39,123 nucleotides of DNA, from positions 1 to 39,123 of the forward strand of contig SOHZ01000392.1 of the NCBI GenBank assembly GCA_004377365.1. Direction: 5' to 3'. The notes below the pieces were generated by a model that saw only the letters and a list, made by a program, of their open reading frames with translations, was not told where the DNA came from and made no database searches. Positions 9,117-16,060 of this stretch are shown piece by piece (the first letter of the stretch is position 1; each line of letters starts with the position of its first letter). The translations under genes and the position numbers were made by a program. The DNA is from Anaerolineales bacterium. Lineage in GTDB: Bacteria > Chloroflexota > Anaerolineae > E26-bin7.

Positions 9117-10234
9117 CAGCTCCCCAGAAATTCTTTGATCGCCCGCACCACTTCCTCAATTTGCGTCTGGGTCAACTCTGGGTACATGGGCAAAGAGAGC
9201 ACCTGGCGGGCGCATTCCTCAGTGATGGGGAAATCGCCCTCTGTGTGGCCCAGGTGACGGTAGGCTGGTTGCAGGTGCAGGGGGATGGGATAGTGGATGC
9301 CCGTGGAGATGCCCTTGGCCCTGAGATGCTCTCGTAAGGCATCGCGCTCCTGCAACAACGAACCTTCCAGACGGACGACGAAGAGGTGATAGACTGCCCT
9401 GACGTGCTCCGGTTCGTAGGGCAGGACGAGGTCGAGATCGCTCAGCAGTTCGCGGTAGGTGGCGCCGTGGCGGCGGCGGGCCTCGTTCCATTCCTCGAGG
9501 TGAGCCAGTTTGGCTCGCAGGATGGCCGCCTGCAAGGTGTCAATACGATAGTTGAAGCCCTGCAACAAGTGCTCATATTTCTCCCGACGCCCGTGGTTGC
9601 GCAACAACCGTACTTTCTCAGCTATTTCCCCATCGTCAGTGACCACCGCCCCGGCGTCACCGTAGGCCCCCAGATTCTTGCCCGGGTAAAAGCTAAAGAT
9701 AGCCACGTGGCTCATGCTGCCCGCCCGTCTCCCCTTGTACTCGGCCCCGTGGGCCTGGGCCGCGTCCTCGATGACCTTCAGCCCATGCCTATCCGCAATC
9801 TCCAGGATGGGGTCCATCTCGGCTGGCTGGCCGTAGAGGTGGACGGGCATAATGGCCTTGGTCTGTCTGGTGATGGCTGCTTCGATCCTGGCCGGGTCAA
9901 TGTTGTAGGTCTGGGGGTCAATGTCTACGAAGACGGGTGTGGCTCCCACGCGGCCCAGCATCCCAATGGTGGCGATAAAGGTGTGCGGAGTGGTGATGAC
10001 CTCGTCGCCCGGTCCGATGTCACAGGCCATGAAGGCCAGGTGCAAGGCCGCCGTGCCCGAATCAACGCCCACAGCGTGTTGGACGCTGCAGAACCTGGCA
10101 AACTCTTCCTCAAAGGCCTGCACGTCAGGTCCCATGATAAAGCTCGTGTTATCCACGACCCTCTGGATGGCGGCATCCATCTCGTCTTTGATGGAAAGGT
10201 ACTGGGCTTTGAGGTCCACGAGAGGGATCGTCAT
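9116..10234 (-). CDS. DegT/DnrJ/EryC1/StrS family PLP aminotransferase
   Basis: A 372-residue sugar aminotransferase. It has the family landmarks NTSFIMGPDVQAFEEEFA, the substrate region VGVDSGTAALHLA, VIEDAAQAHGA and the PLP-lysine segment FSFYPGKNLGAYGDAG. With the Gfo/Idh dehydrogenase and beta-helix acetyltransferase of the same operon it fits the WlbC/WbpE step, which adds an amino group at C3 of an oxidised UDP-GlcNAc derivative. That assignment rests on neighbours, not on specificity residues. The start overlaps the SIR2-like stop (ATGA) and AGGAGA lies upstream. Three signalling-type genes separate it from the acetyltransferase gene, which is unusual. Confidence 0.93.
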   Translation of the reverse strand: MTIPLVDLKAQYLSIKDEMDAAIQRVVDNTSFIMGPDVQAFEEEFARFCSVQHAVGVDSGTAALHLAFMACDIGPGDEVITTPHTFIATIGMLGRVGATPVFVDIDPQTYNIDPARIEAAITRQTKAIMPVHLYGQPAEMDPILEIADRHGLKVIEDAAQAHGAEYKGRRAGSMSHVAIFSFYPGKNLGAYGDAGAVVTDDGEIAEKVRLLRNHGRREKYEHLLQGFNYRIDTLQAAILRAKLAHLEEWNEARRRHGATYRELLSDLDLVLPYEPEHVRAVYHLFVVRLEGSLLQERDALREHLRAKGISTGIHYPIPLHLQPAYRHLGHTEGDFPITEECARQVLSLPMYPELTQTQIEEVVRAIKEFLGS

Positions 10235-11343
10235 GATGATAAGTCTCCTGTCAATTCTTTATACAACATCTCGCAAAAGTTGTCAAACTGGGCCGGCGCA
10301 CCGCTGATGACCGTCGAGGGACGCACCTGTATGGCTCGCCAGATAAAGCTTTCCACCGCGGGTTCCTCCGGGTGGACGTACCAGATGGCTCCGCCGTCCC
10401 GGATGCAGCGGTTGATGTCATCGTCGCGCATTTCGTGGCCGATGATGACCACATCGCCGTTGAGGTACTTGGCCAGAACATTTTCCACCTTCTGGCCGAA
10501 CTCGAATATTTCCTTGGGGGTGAAAGCCATGTTGCGGGCCTTCAGGTCACCGTGGAGCTTCAGTAGCTTGATGCGGGGCGTGGGGCGCTCCAGGGCCTTG
10601 AGGATATAGTCCTCCGACTCCCGGCCGTTGACCAACACCTCGACGTCCTCTGCCTTCAGGCCGACCTCGGTGAAAGCGTTTTCCAGCAGGAAGTCAAAGT
10701 TGGTGCTGAAGATAACGTCAAAGTAGCCGATCTTGGCTAATTCAGCCAAGTGACGGTAGCCAGGGGAGGGATAGGGTTCCTGGAAGAATTGTTGCAATCG
10801 GGCATAGCGCTCCGTCTCGCTCAGATTGTCCAGGATATCGTAGAATGCTTTCAGGTCGTAGTGGCCCACTACCTCCTGCACCACATCTCGCATGGCCCGG
10901 CAGCCCGACGAAAGCGTCGCCCCAGCCCCCAGCACCAGGACGTAGGGCGGCTGACCGGCAGCCTTACGATCCCGCATCAGCGCGGCTGATCGTTTGATCA
11001 TCCTCTTGCCTCCTTCCATCATGTCCAACGTAGCCTCATCGGATATCTCGCTCTTCTGTTTCCAATCAGCGCTTTCTCGCAGCCAGCCAGCGAAGAAGGC
11101 GTTGCCCACAGCGTAATCGTCACCCTCGCGGCGCAGGTAGCCCAGCTGGGTCATGCCGTGGAGAAAAGTAGGGAGGCGGGGGTGGGAGATGTGCCCCTGC
11201 AGTTGCGGCTCGTTGATCCCCTCGGCAGCACACACCTCATGCAGGATGCGCCGCTCGGTGTCGCTCAGGTAGTCAAAGTCCATCCTCAGACGGGCTGCTA
11301 AATGTTCGTCGGGTTCCAGGTCTCTGGGTATGATAGGCCGCAA
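10231..11343 (-). CDS. SIR2-like domain protein with N-terminal ATPase-derived winged-helix region
   Basis: Residues ~130-370 form a SIR2-like domain: nucleotide loop VLGAGATLSSGC, the sirtuin-like Asn-Asp in STNFDFLLE, the catalytic-type His in KLLKLHGDL, and GHEMRDDDINRCI. The residues used for NAD chemistry are therefore present. The first ~100 residues look like the C-terminal winged helix of a STAND ATPase. The same frame is open upstream of the TTG at 11343 and encodes NHPYLIQWLC, an ATPase motif, so the true gene was probably longer. No convincing Shine-Dalgarno precedes this TTG. SIR2 domains next to STAND ATPases are known in antiviral NAD-depletion systems; that role here is inference. 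It overlaps the aminotransferase start by four bases. Confidence 0.8.
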   Translation of the reverse strand: MRPIIPRDLEPDEHLAARLRMDFDYLSDTERRILHEVCAAEGINEPQLQGHISHPRLPTFLHGMTQLGYLRREGDDYAVGNAFFAGWLRESADWKQKSEISDEATLDMMEGGKRMIKRSAALMRDRKAAGQPPYVLVLGAGATLSSGCRAMRDVVQEVVGHYDLKAFYDILDNLSETERYARLQQFFQEPYPSPGYRHLAELAKIGYFDVIFSTNFDFLLENAFTEVGLKAEDVEVLVNGRESEDYILKALERPTPRIKLLKLHGDLKARNMAFTPKEIFEFGQKVENVLAKYLNGDVVIIGHEMRDDDINRCIRDGGAIWYVHPEEPAVESFIWRAIQVRPSTVISGAPAQFDNFCEMLYKELTGDLSS

Positions 11344-11816
11344 AGTATTGTCCGGCTGCCAGAGGCGATGGCAGAGCCATTGGATGAGGTAAGGGTGATT
11401 GTTGGTCAGGCGACGGAGTCCTGTTCGCCCAGATCTATCAATCCTTCGGCCTCGTCACAGAGAAGCCACAGGCTAGTGCCCTCCGCCTCAGCCTGCTCGT
11501 CGGCGTCCTCCAGCAATTCAAAGGCACTCTTACCTTCATCGGGGGGCGGCAACCAGGGGAGTCGTCGGCTCAGGCGGCGGAGCCCGCGTTGCACCTGCCG
11601 GGTCAAGTCTGTGCGTCCGACTGCTGCCTGAAAGTCGAGGAAGAGGCCAGGCAACTGCGATTCGAGTTGGCGCAGAAGCGACGTTTTGCCGATACGACGC
11701 ATCCCCATCACGTGGATGGCCCTATCTCGCCGCTCACAAATCGCCTCGATGATAGCCTCACGTCCGTAAAAGTCTCGACCCATCACCGGGCCGCCGACGA
11801 TGTAGGGATTTCTCAT
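11344..11816 (-). pseudogene. Damaged STAND-like ATPase: N-terminal ORF (11406-11816), lost middle, C-terminal part in another frame
   Basis: The intact reading frame runs from 11816 to 11406 (136 residues). It has the Walker A site MGMRRIGKTSLLRQL and Walker B LWLLCDEAEGLI, then ends at GEQDSVA. In the -1 frame the sequence goes directly into LRRLTNNHPYLIQWLC, which belongs to the far end of this ATPase class. About 100 residues normally lie between these parts, so a deletion with frame change is likely. The C-terminal rest continues into the SIR2-like ORF. The start overlaps the propeller-ATPase stop (ATGA). It may be dead, or the two halves may be made as separate proteins; the sequence cannot decide. 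Confidence 0.7.
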
Positions 11817-14182
11817 TGGTCACCTTGTCCGTCCGTGTTGACTTGATACTCTGTCTGACCCTCTGCCACCTGCTTCTCCAACAGTCCTACTTTGCCTCGT
11901 TCCGCAACCTCTCTTGAGATTGCCTCCCCCGCCGCAAGGCCCTGGTAGGCCCTTTCCACGTCCTCTCTGGTCACCCAGATCGGGCCGGTCACCCGGCGCC
12001 GTTTCTGAGCCAGGACACGATTGATGGTCGCCAGACAGATTTGCTGGATGCGGAAAGGTTTGTGCTCACTGTACTGCAAGATCAACTCGATAGCATCCTT
12101 GTCGTAGCGATAGATTCCCTTGACCGGCTCCTGGATCAGGCGAAGGGCTTCGTCTAAGGTGAAGGGAGGCAAATGTTTCTCTATGGCGAAGAGGTTGTAC
12201 CAGGGGCTGGTACCTAACTTCCACTCTCTATCAATGGACAGGCCTGACCAAATCATCCTCAGGTGTTGTCCGGCTTTGGACATCAAAACGCGCCGTAGCC
12301 GCGCCTGCACTTTTGGATCGTACTCGTTCAATTCGTCGCCCTCGTCCAGGAGCAACACCAGCCTGAGCTGTTTGTCCGTGGTCGCCTTCAGGGCTTCCAG
12401 CACCATCTCCAGATCGTCCACCAAATCGTAGACGTCATAGCCCTCCTTTTTGGTGGCATAGATCAAATCTAGCGAGCCGATATGGGGTCGGCAACTCCTG
12501 GCGATAACGCTCATCAGGGTGTAGAAAAGTCTTTCAGCAGGTACGCCTTGAAGGCTGACGAAGGCGGGGATGAAGAGATACTGCGGATCCTCCGCCTCGC
12601 GCAGCCTGTTGTCCAACTGGTGCAAGAACGAGGTCTTGCCAATGCGTCGTTCGCCGTAGATGGCGACGTGGTTATTGTGGATGGTATCCAGCACCTCGGC
12701 CAACGCCTCTTCCCGCCCGAAAAACATATCTGGCTCGCGGACGGGAAGGCCGGAGAGGTAAGGATTAAATTTGCGCTTGATGGCCTGGCGAATGCGGTGA
12801 CTGGCTTGCCAGTGAGAGATAGAGATTGCGGCCAACACCAAGAGCAGAGTCGCCAAGAGGCCCAACAAACCGTAAACCTGAATCGGTGACGGTAGGATGG
12901 TGATTCGGGCGTGGGCTGGCTCGGAGTAATTAAAGTCCATGTCCCTGGCCTGGACGACAAAGGTATAGGTGCCGGATGGTAAGTCGAAATACCGGGCTGT
13001 TTCCTGAAATGGTTCTGTCGTAACCTGCCAATCCGGGTCGTGTCCTTCCAGTTTATAAACATAACGCAAGTCCTCGCGGTCGGTCTTCAAGTCGCCACTG
13101 GCGAACTCGAAGGTAATGTCCCGCTGGCTATAGGGCAGGGTGATCTGACCGGTTGAAGTATATACCTGCCCGCCAGTGGTGATAAGATTTAGGTAGACTA
13201 TGATGGGTGGAGCAGTGCCCACGATGTGGCGGCTAATCCCATCATTGGTGCCAAACCAGAGAGCGCCCTCGCCATTTTGCAGGATGGCCTCAACATCGTT
13301 GTCCGCCAGGCCGCTGTTCTCAGTAGTGAGGGTCTGCCAACTGACCCCGTCGTAGCGGCTTACCCCACCTGAGGTACCGAACCAGAGGTTGCCTTCGCTG
13401 TCTTGCAGGATGGCCCCAACATCGTTACGCGCCAGGCCGCTGTTCTCGGTGGTGAAGCTCTGCCAACTGGCCCCGTCGTAGCGGCTTACCCCACCCCCCC
13501 AGGTACCGAACCAGAGGTGGCCTTCGCCGTCTTGCAGGATGGCCCACACATCGTTGTCCGCCAGGCCGCTGTTCTCGGTGGTAAAGCTCTGCCAACTGAC
13601 CCCGTCGTAGCGGCTTACCCCACCTTCCCGGGTGCCAAACCAGAGGTTGCCTTCGCGGTCTTGCAGAATGGCCCGGACAGCGTTGAGCGCCAGGCCGCTG
13701 TTCTCGGGGGTGAAGCTCTGCCAACTGGCCCCGTCGTAGCGGCTTACCCCCCAACCTGTACCGAACCAGAGGTCGCCTTCGCCGTCTTGCAGGATGACCT
13801 GAACAACGTTGGCCGCCAGGCTGCTGTTCTCGGTGGTGAAGCTCTGCCAACTGGCCCCGTCGTAGCGGCTTACACCTCCAAAGGAGGTGCCACCAAACCA
13901 GAGGTTGCCTTCGCTGTCTTGCAGGATGGCCTGAACAACGTTGTGCGCCAGGCCGCTGTTCCAGGTATTGAAAGTACGCCAGGGACTATAGCCGCCCTGG
14001 GCCTGGGCAGGCGGAGCGACGGAGAGGAGAAGGAGTGGGATGAGGAGGGCGAGGGGGAGTGCAGCAGACAGTACAACGGACGGGAGAATTAAACGGACTC
14101 TTTCTGCGGCCTGTCCGTTGAATTCTTTTGTCCGTTGTACTCTCTCCCACAGCCTTCCGATCCCTTCCCCCCTACCCCTCAT
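11813..14182 (-). CDS. Two-component-regulator-type beta-propeller and Y_Y_Y sensor fused to a STAND-like ATPase
   Basis: This 789-residue protein has, in order: a short cytoplasmic N-terminus and a hydrophobic signal-type segment ending PAQAQ (~30-62); six near-identical repeats of about 42 residues (LWFGT..GGVSRYDG.SWQSF); a Y_Y_Y-like beta domain (FASGDLKTDREDLRYVYKLEGHD); one membrane helix (IQVYGLLGLLATLLLVLAAI); then an ATPase with Walker A YGERRIGKTSFLHQL and Walker B LRLVLLLDEGDEL. The propeller plus Y_Y_Y arrangement is known from hybrid two-component sensors of extracellular glycans, but here no kinase is attached. A propeller sensor coupled to an ATPase is uncommon. It overlaps the acetyltransferase by 11 bases and the next ATPase by four. 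Confidence 0.87.
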   Translation of the reverse strand: MRGRGEGIGRLWERVQRTKEFNGQAAERVRLILPSVVLSAALPLALLIPLLLLSVAPPAQAQGGYSPWRTFNTWNSGLAHNVVQAILQDSEGNLWFGGTSFGGVSRYDGASWQSFTTENSSLAANVVQVILQDGEGDLWFGTGWGVSRYDGASWQSFTPENSGLALNAVRAILQDREGNLWFGTREGGVSRYDGVSWQSFTTENSGLADNDVWAILQDGEGHLWFGTWGGGVSRYDGASWQSFTTENSGLARNDVGAILQDSEGNLWFGTSGGVSRYDGVSWQTLTTENSGLADNDVEAILQNGEGALWFGTNDGISRHIVGTAPPIIVYLNLITTGGQVYTSTGQITLPYSQRDITFEFASGDLKTDREDLRYVYKLEGHDPDWQVTTEPFQETARYFDLPSGTYTFVVQARDMDFNYSEPAHARITILPSPIQVYGLLGLLATLLLVLAAISISHWQASHRIRQAIKRKFNPYLSGLPVREPDMFFGREEALAEVLDTIHNNHVAIYGERRIGKTSFLHQLDNRLREAEDPQYLFIPAFVSLQGVPAERLFYTLMSVIARSCRPHIGSLDLIYATKKEGYDVYDLVDDLEMVLEALKATTDKQLRLVLLLDEGDELNEYDPKVQARLRRVLMSKAGQHLRMIWSGLSIDREWKLGTSPWYNLFAIEKHLPPFTLDEALRLIQEPVKGIYRYDKDAIELILQYSEHKPFRIQQICLATINRVLAQKRRRVTGPIWVTREDVERAYQGLAAGEAISREVAERGKVGLLEKQVAEGQTEYQVNTDGQGDQ
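13232..13990 (-). repeat. Six tandem ~126-bp beta-propeller repeats
   Basis: The repeat unit encodes SWQSFTTENSGLADNDV..ILQDGEG.LWFGT.GGVSRYDG. Long stretches, such as the DNA for SWQSFTTENSGL and VSRYDG, are nearly identical between copies, which points to recent duplication or gene conversion. The last copy has lost the closing RYDG and the first has a divergent WRTFNTWNSGL. Confidence 0.9.
14070..14141. repeat. 72-bp nested palindrome in the N-terminal codons of the propeller-ATPase gene
   Basis: The outer arms AGTACAACGGAC and GTCCGTTGTACT match perfectly over 12 bases. Inner arms GAATTAAACGGAC and GTCCGTTGAATTC match with one difference. It encodes the charged stretch before the signal-type segment. 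No other ATG or GTG in this frame lies between it and that segment, so it appears to be translated. Confidence 0.8.
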
Positions 14183-14819
14183 ACGGCCTCTCCATCAACC
14201 CATACGGACATTCCAATTCGTCTATCGTTTTCACAACCTTAGCCGGATTGCCCACCACCACCGCCCGTGGCGGGACGTCGTCGGCTACAACGGAGCCAGC
14301 CCCCACCAGGGCCATCTCGCCGATGGTGATGTCGGGCAGGAGGGTGGAATTGGCCCCGATTTTGGCCCCGCGCTTGAGGGTAGGGCCCTTCATGCACTGT
14401 TTGGCCTTGGGACAGCGGGGATGGAGGGCATTGGTAATGGCCACGTGGGGACCTATCCAGCAGCCATCTTCAATGACAGTGTACTCGCCGACGAGATCGT
14501 GTCCCCGGAAGCGCACGTCGTTGCCGATCTGGCAGTCGTTGTCAAGGGTCACGCCGGTGCCGACGCTGACGTCATCGCCGATCTGGTTTCCCTCGCGGAT
14601 GGTGGCGCGGTGCCCCGTCTGAAAGTTGTGGCCAATGACGGTGCCAGCGTAGATGACGGTGTGCGAGCGGATGACAGCGTTGTCACCAATGACCACGGGC
14701 AACTCGCCAGGCTTCTTGCCCCGGGGTGGATGGCCGATGATGACGTAATCTCCGATCTGAGCGTTCTTCCCCAGTCGGACGTTGGGATAACGGCGGTAGG
14801 TGACCTGGTCAGCTTCCAT
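14172..14819 (-). CDS. Left-handed beta-helix (hexapeptide) sugar N-acetyltransferase, WlbB/WbpD-like
   Basis: The start at 14819 (MEADQVTYRRYPNVRLGKNAQIGDYV) gives 215 residues. The ORF-track extension upstream is the translation of a palindromic element. The protein consists of hexapeptide repeats (IGDDVSVGTGVTLDNDCQIGNDV, VIEDGCWIGPHVAITN, IGANSTLLPDITIGEMALVGAGSVV) and ends with GNPAKVVK, as in UDP-sugar acetyltransferases that work as trimers with acetyl-CoA. Next to a Gfo/Idh dehydrogenase and with a DegT aminotransferase in the same operon, it best fits acetylation of a 3-amino sugar nucleotide. The fold call is certain; the substrate is inference. Confidence 0.9.
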   Translation of the reverse strand: MEADQVTYRRYPNVRLGKNAQIGDYVIIGHPPRGKKPGELPVVIGDNAVIRSHTVIYAGTVIGHNFQTGHRATIREGNQIGDDVSVGTGVTLDNDCQIGNDVRFRGHDLVGEYTVIEDGCWIGPHVAITNALHPRCPKAKQCMKGPTLKRGAKIGANSTLLPDITIGEMALVGAGSVVADDVPPRAVVVGNPAKVVKTIDELECPYGLMERPYEG

Positions 14820-14856
14820 GTTCTTCGCAGTTCCTTCCCTTTCAATAGATGTTATA

Positions 14857-14935
14857 AGAACTCTGGAGTAGCGAAACTGGTTTCGCGCCTGGCGCAGAAC
14901 AAGTTCTGCTACTCCTGCCAACGGGTCAGAGTTCT
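14857..14935. repeat. Nested palindromic element between acetyltransferase and Gfo/Idh genes
   Basis: Outer arms AGAACTCTG/CAGAGTTCT and middle arms GGAGTAGC/GCTACTCC enclose two perfect small palindromes, GCGAAACTGGTTTCGC and GCAGAACAAGTTCTGC. The right arm contains the last codons and stop of the Gfo/Idh gene. On the minus strand it forms the intercistronic spacer before the acetyltransferase. Confidence 0.8.
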
Positions 14936-15942
14936 ACCGACACCCCACCGCGATCCAACGAGGCCTGGGCAGCCTCGAGCACCTTAACGACCCGCAAGCC
15001 GTTCTCCCCATCGGTGCGAGGTCGCGCCCCCGTGCGTACACACTCGATAAAGTGGGCACACTCGTTGCGCAAAGGCTCCGTCATTTCGATCTTGGGTATA
15101 TAGATGTCGCCTGAATGAACTTTGTACTGGAATTCACCATAGATGTCCTCTTTCCCCTTGAGGTAGATCCCTTTGTCGTAAATCTTGATTTTGCCCTCGT
15201 CGGCTATGTCGTCGTAGATGATCATCTTCTCGCTGCCGACGATGGTCATCTGCCGGACTTTGCTGGGGTCCAGCCAACTGGCTTGAACGTGGCCCAGTAC
15301 ACCAGCGGGAAAGGTCATCGTCACAAAGACCACGTCTTCGACCTTGCTGTTCAAATAGGTCGCCCCGGTGGCTCTGACAGAGAGGGGCATGTCGCCCAGG
15401 AGATAAATCAGGATGGAAACATCATGAGGTGCGATGCTCCACAGAGCGTTGATGTCGCTCTGCACCCGGCCTAGGTTGACCCGGTTGGAGTAGATGTAGT
15501 AGACCTGGCCGATTTGCCCCTCGTCAACGAGTTCCTTGATCTTGAGCACAGCAGGATTATACTCGAACACGTGACCGACCATCAACGTCCGGTTTCGCTT
15601 CTGGGCCAGGGTGATCAGTTCTTCGGCCTCCTCGCTGCTCATGGCCAAGGGCTTTTCCACGAGAACGTGCTTATCGGCCAGCAATGCATCTCTGGCAAGC
15701 TCGTAATGAGCGCGGGCGGGTGTAGACAGGGCCACCGCTTCAATCTCTCCGTTAGCCAAAATGTCAGCATAGCTCACCGTCGTCCTCACAGTGGGATAGA
15801 GGGCCTTGATCTTGTCCAGTTTTTGTAGGTCTACGTCACAACAGGAGACCAAATCAGCGGTGGACAATTGGTGGAAATTACGCACTAGATTGGGTCCCCA
15901 ATAGCCACAGCCTACCACTGCTACTTTAACCTGTTCACTCAC
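14926..15942 (-). CDS. Gfo/Idh/MocA family sugar-nucleotide dehydrogenase (WlbA/WbpB-like)
   Basis: A 338-residue NAD(P)-dependent oxidoreductase. It has the Rossmann motif VAVVGCGYWGPN at the N-terminus, the family motif HVLVEKPLAM, and the catalytic-domain segment WSIAPHDVSILIYLLGD with its histidine-aspartate pair. Homologues beside a hexapeptide acetyltransferase and DegT aminotransferase oxidise C3 of UDP-N-acetylglucosamine or its uronic acid. The GTG start at 15942 has GGGAGG seven bases upstream. It is the first gene of the large operon: a promoter lies at 16003-16031, and the leader between them consists of purine-rich heptamers. Confidence 0.93.
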   Translation of the reverse strand: MSEQVKVAVVGCGYWGPNLVRNFHQLSTADLVSCCDVDLQKLDKIKALYPTVRTTVSYADILANGEIEAVALSTPARAHYELARDALLADKHVLVEKPLAMSSEEAEELITLAQKRNRTLMVGHVFEYNPAVLKIKELVDEGQIGQVYYIYSNRVNLGRVQSDINALWSIAPHDVSILIYLLGDMPLSVRATGATYLNSKVEDVVFVTMTFPAGVLGHVQASWLDPSKVRQMTIVGSEKMIIYDDIADEGKIKIYDKGIYLKGKEDIYGEFQYKVHSGDIYIPKIEMTEPLRNECAHFIECVRTGARPRTDGENGLRVVKVLEAAQASLDRGGVSVEL

Positions 15943-15949
15943 TCTCTAC

Positions 15950-15996
15950 CTCCCATTCTCCATCCTCTATTCTTCATTCTCCATCCTTCCATTCTC
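15950..15996 (-). repeat. Degenerate GGAGAAT heptamer array in the operon leader
   Basis: On the minus strand GGAGAAT-like units (GGAGAAT, GGAAGGAT, GGAGAAT, GAAGAAT, AGAGGAT, GGAGAAT, GGGAGGT) follow with a period close to seven. The run is almost purely purine apart from T and places the final GGGAGG as the Shine-Dalgarno of the Gfo/Idh gene. Several units look like extra ribosome sites followed by ATG. Confidence 0.75.
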
Positions 15997-16002
15997 CAAA
16001 TT

Positions 16003-16031
16003 AGTCTATCACACATCACCCGATTTGACAA
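16003..16031 (-). promoter_or_regulatory. Sigma70-type promoter of the sugar-nucleotide/glycosylation operon
   Basis: Read on the minus strand, TTGTCA (16031-16026), a 17-base spacer and TAGACT (16008-16003) lie about 60 bases before the GTG of the Gfo/Idh gene. This is the only clear promoter seen upstream of the long run of overlapping genes. Confidence 0.6.
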
Positions 16032-16060
16032 CCTGGCCGCTGCCCGAGACTACCAGCCTG

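Noticed and set aside
9386-10609. 407-aa plus-strand ORF antisense to the aminotransferase and SIR2-like genes
   Set aside because: It lies opposite clearly recognisable genes and has no family motif; long antisense ORFs are common in GC-rich DNA.
13232-13990. Regular repeats considered as a CRISPR array
   Set aside because: Units are about 126 bases, continuously coding, and have no unique spacers.
13403-14092. Repetitive 229-aa plus-strand ORF (AVLGGEALPTGPVVAAY repeats)
   Set aside because: Its repeats are only the antisense of the propeller blades.
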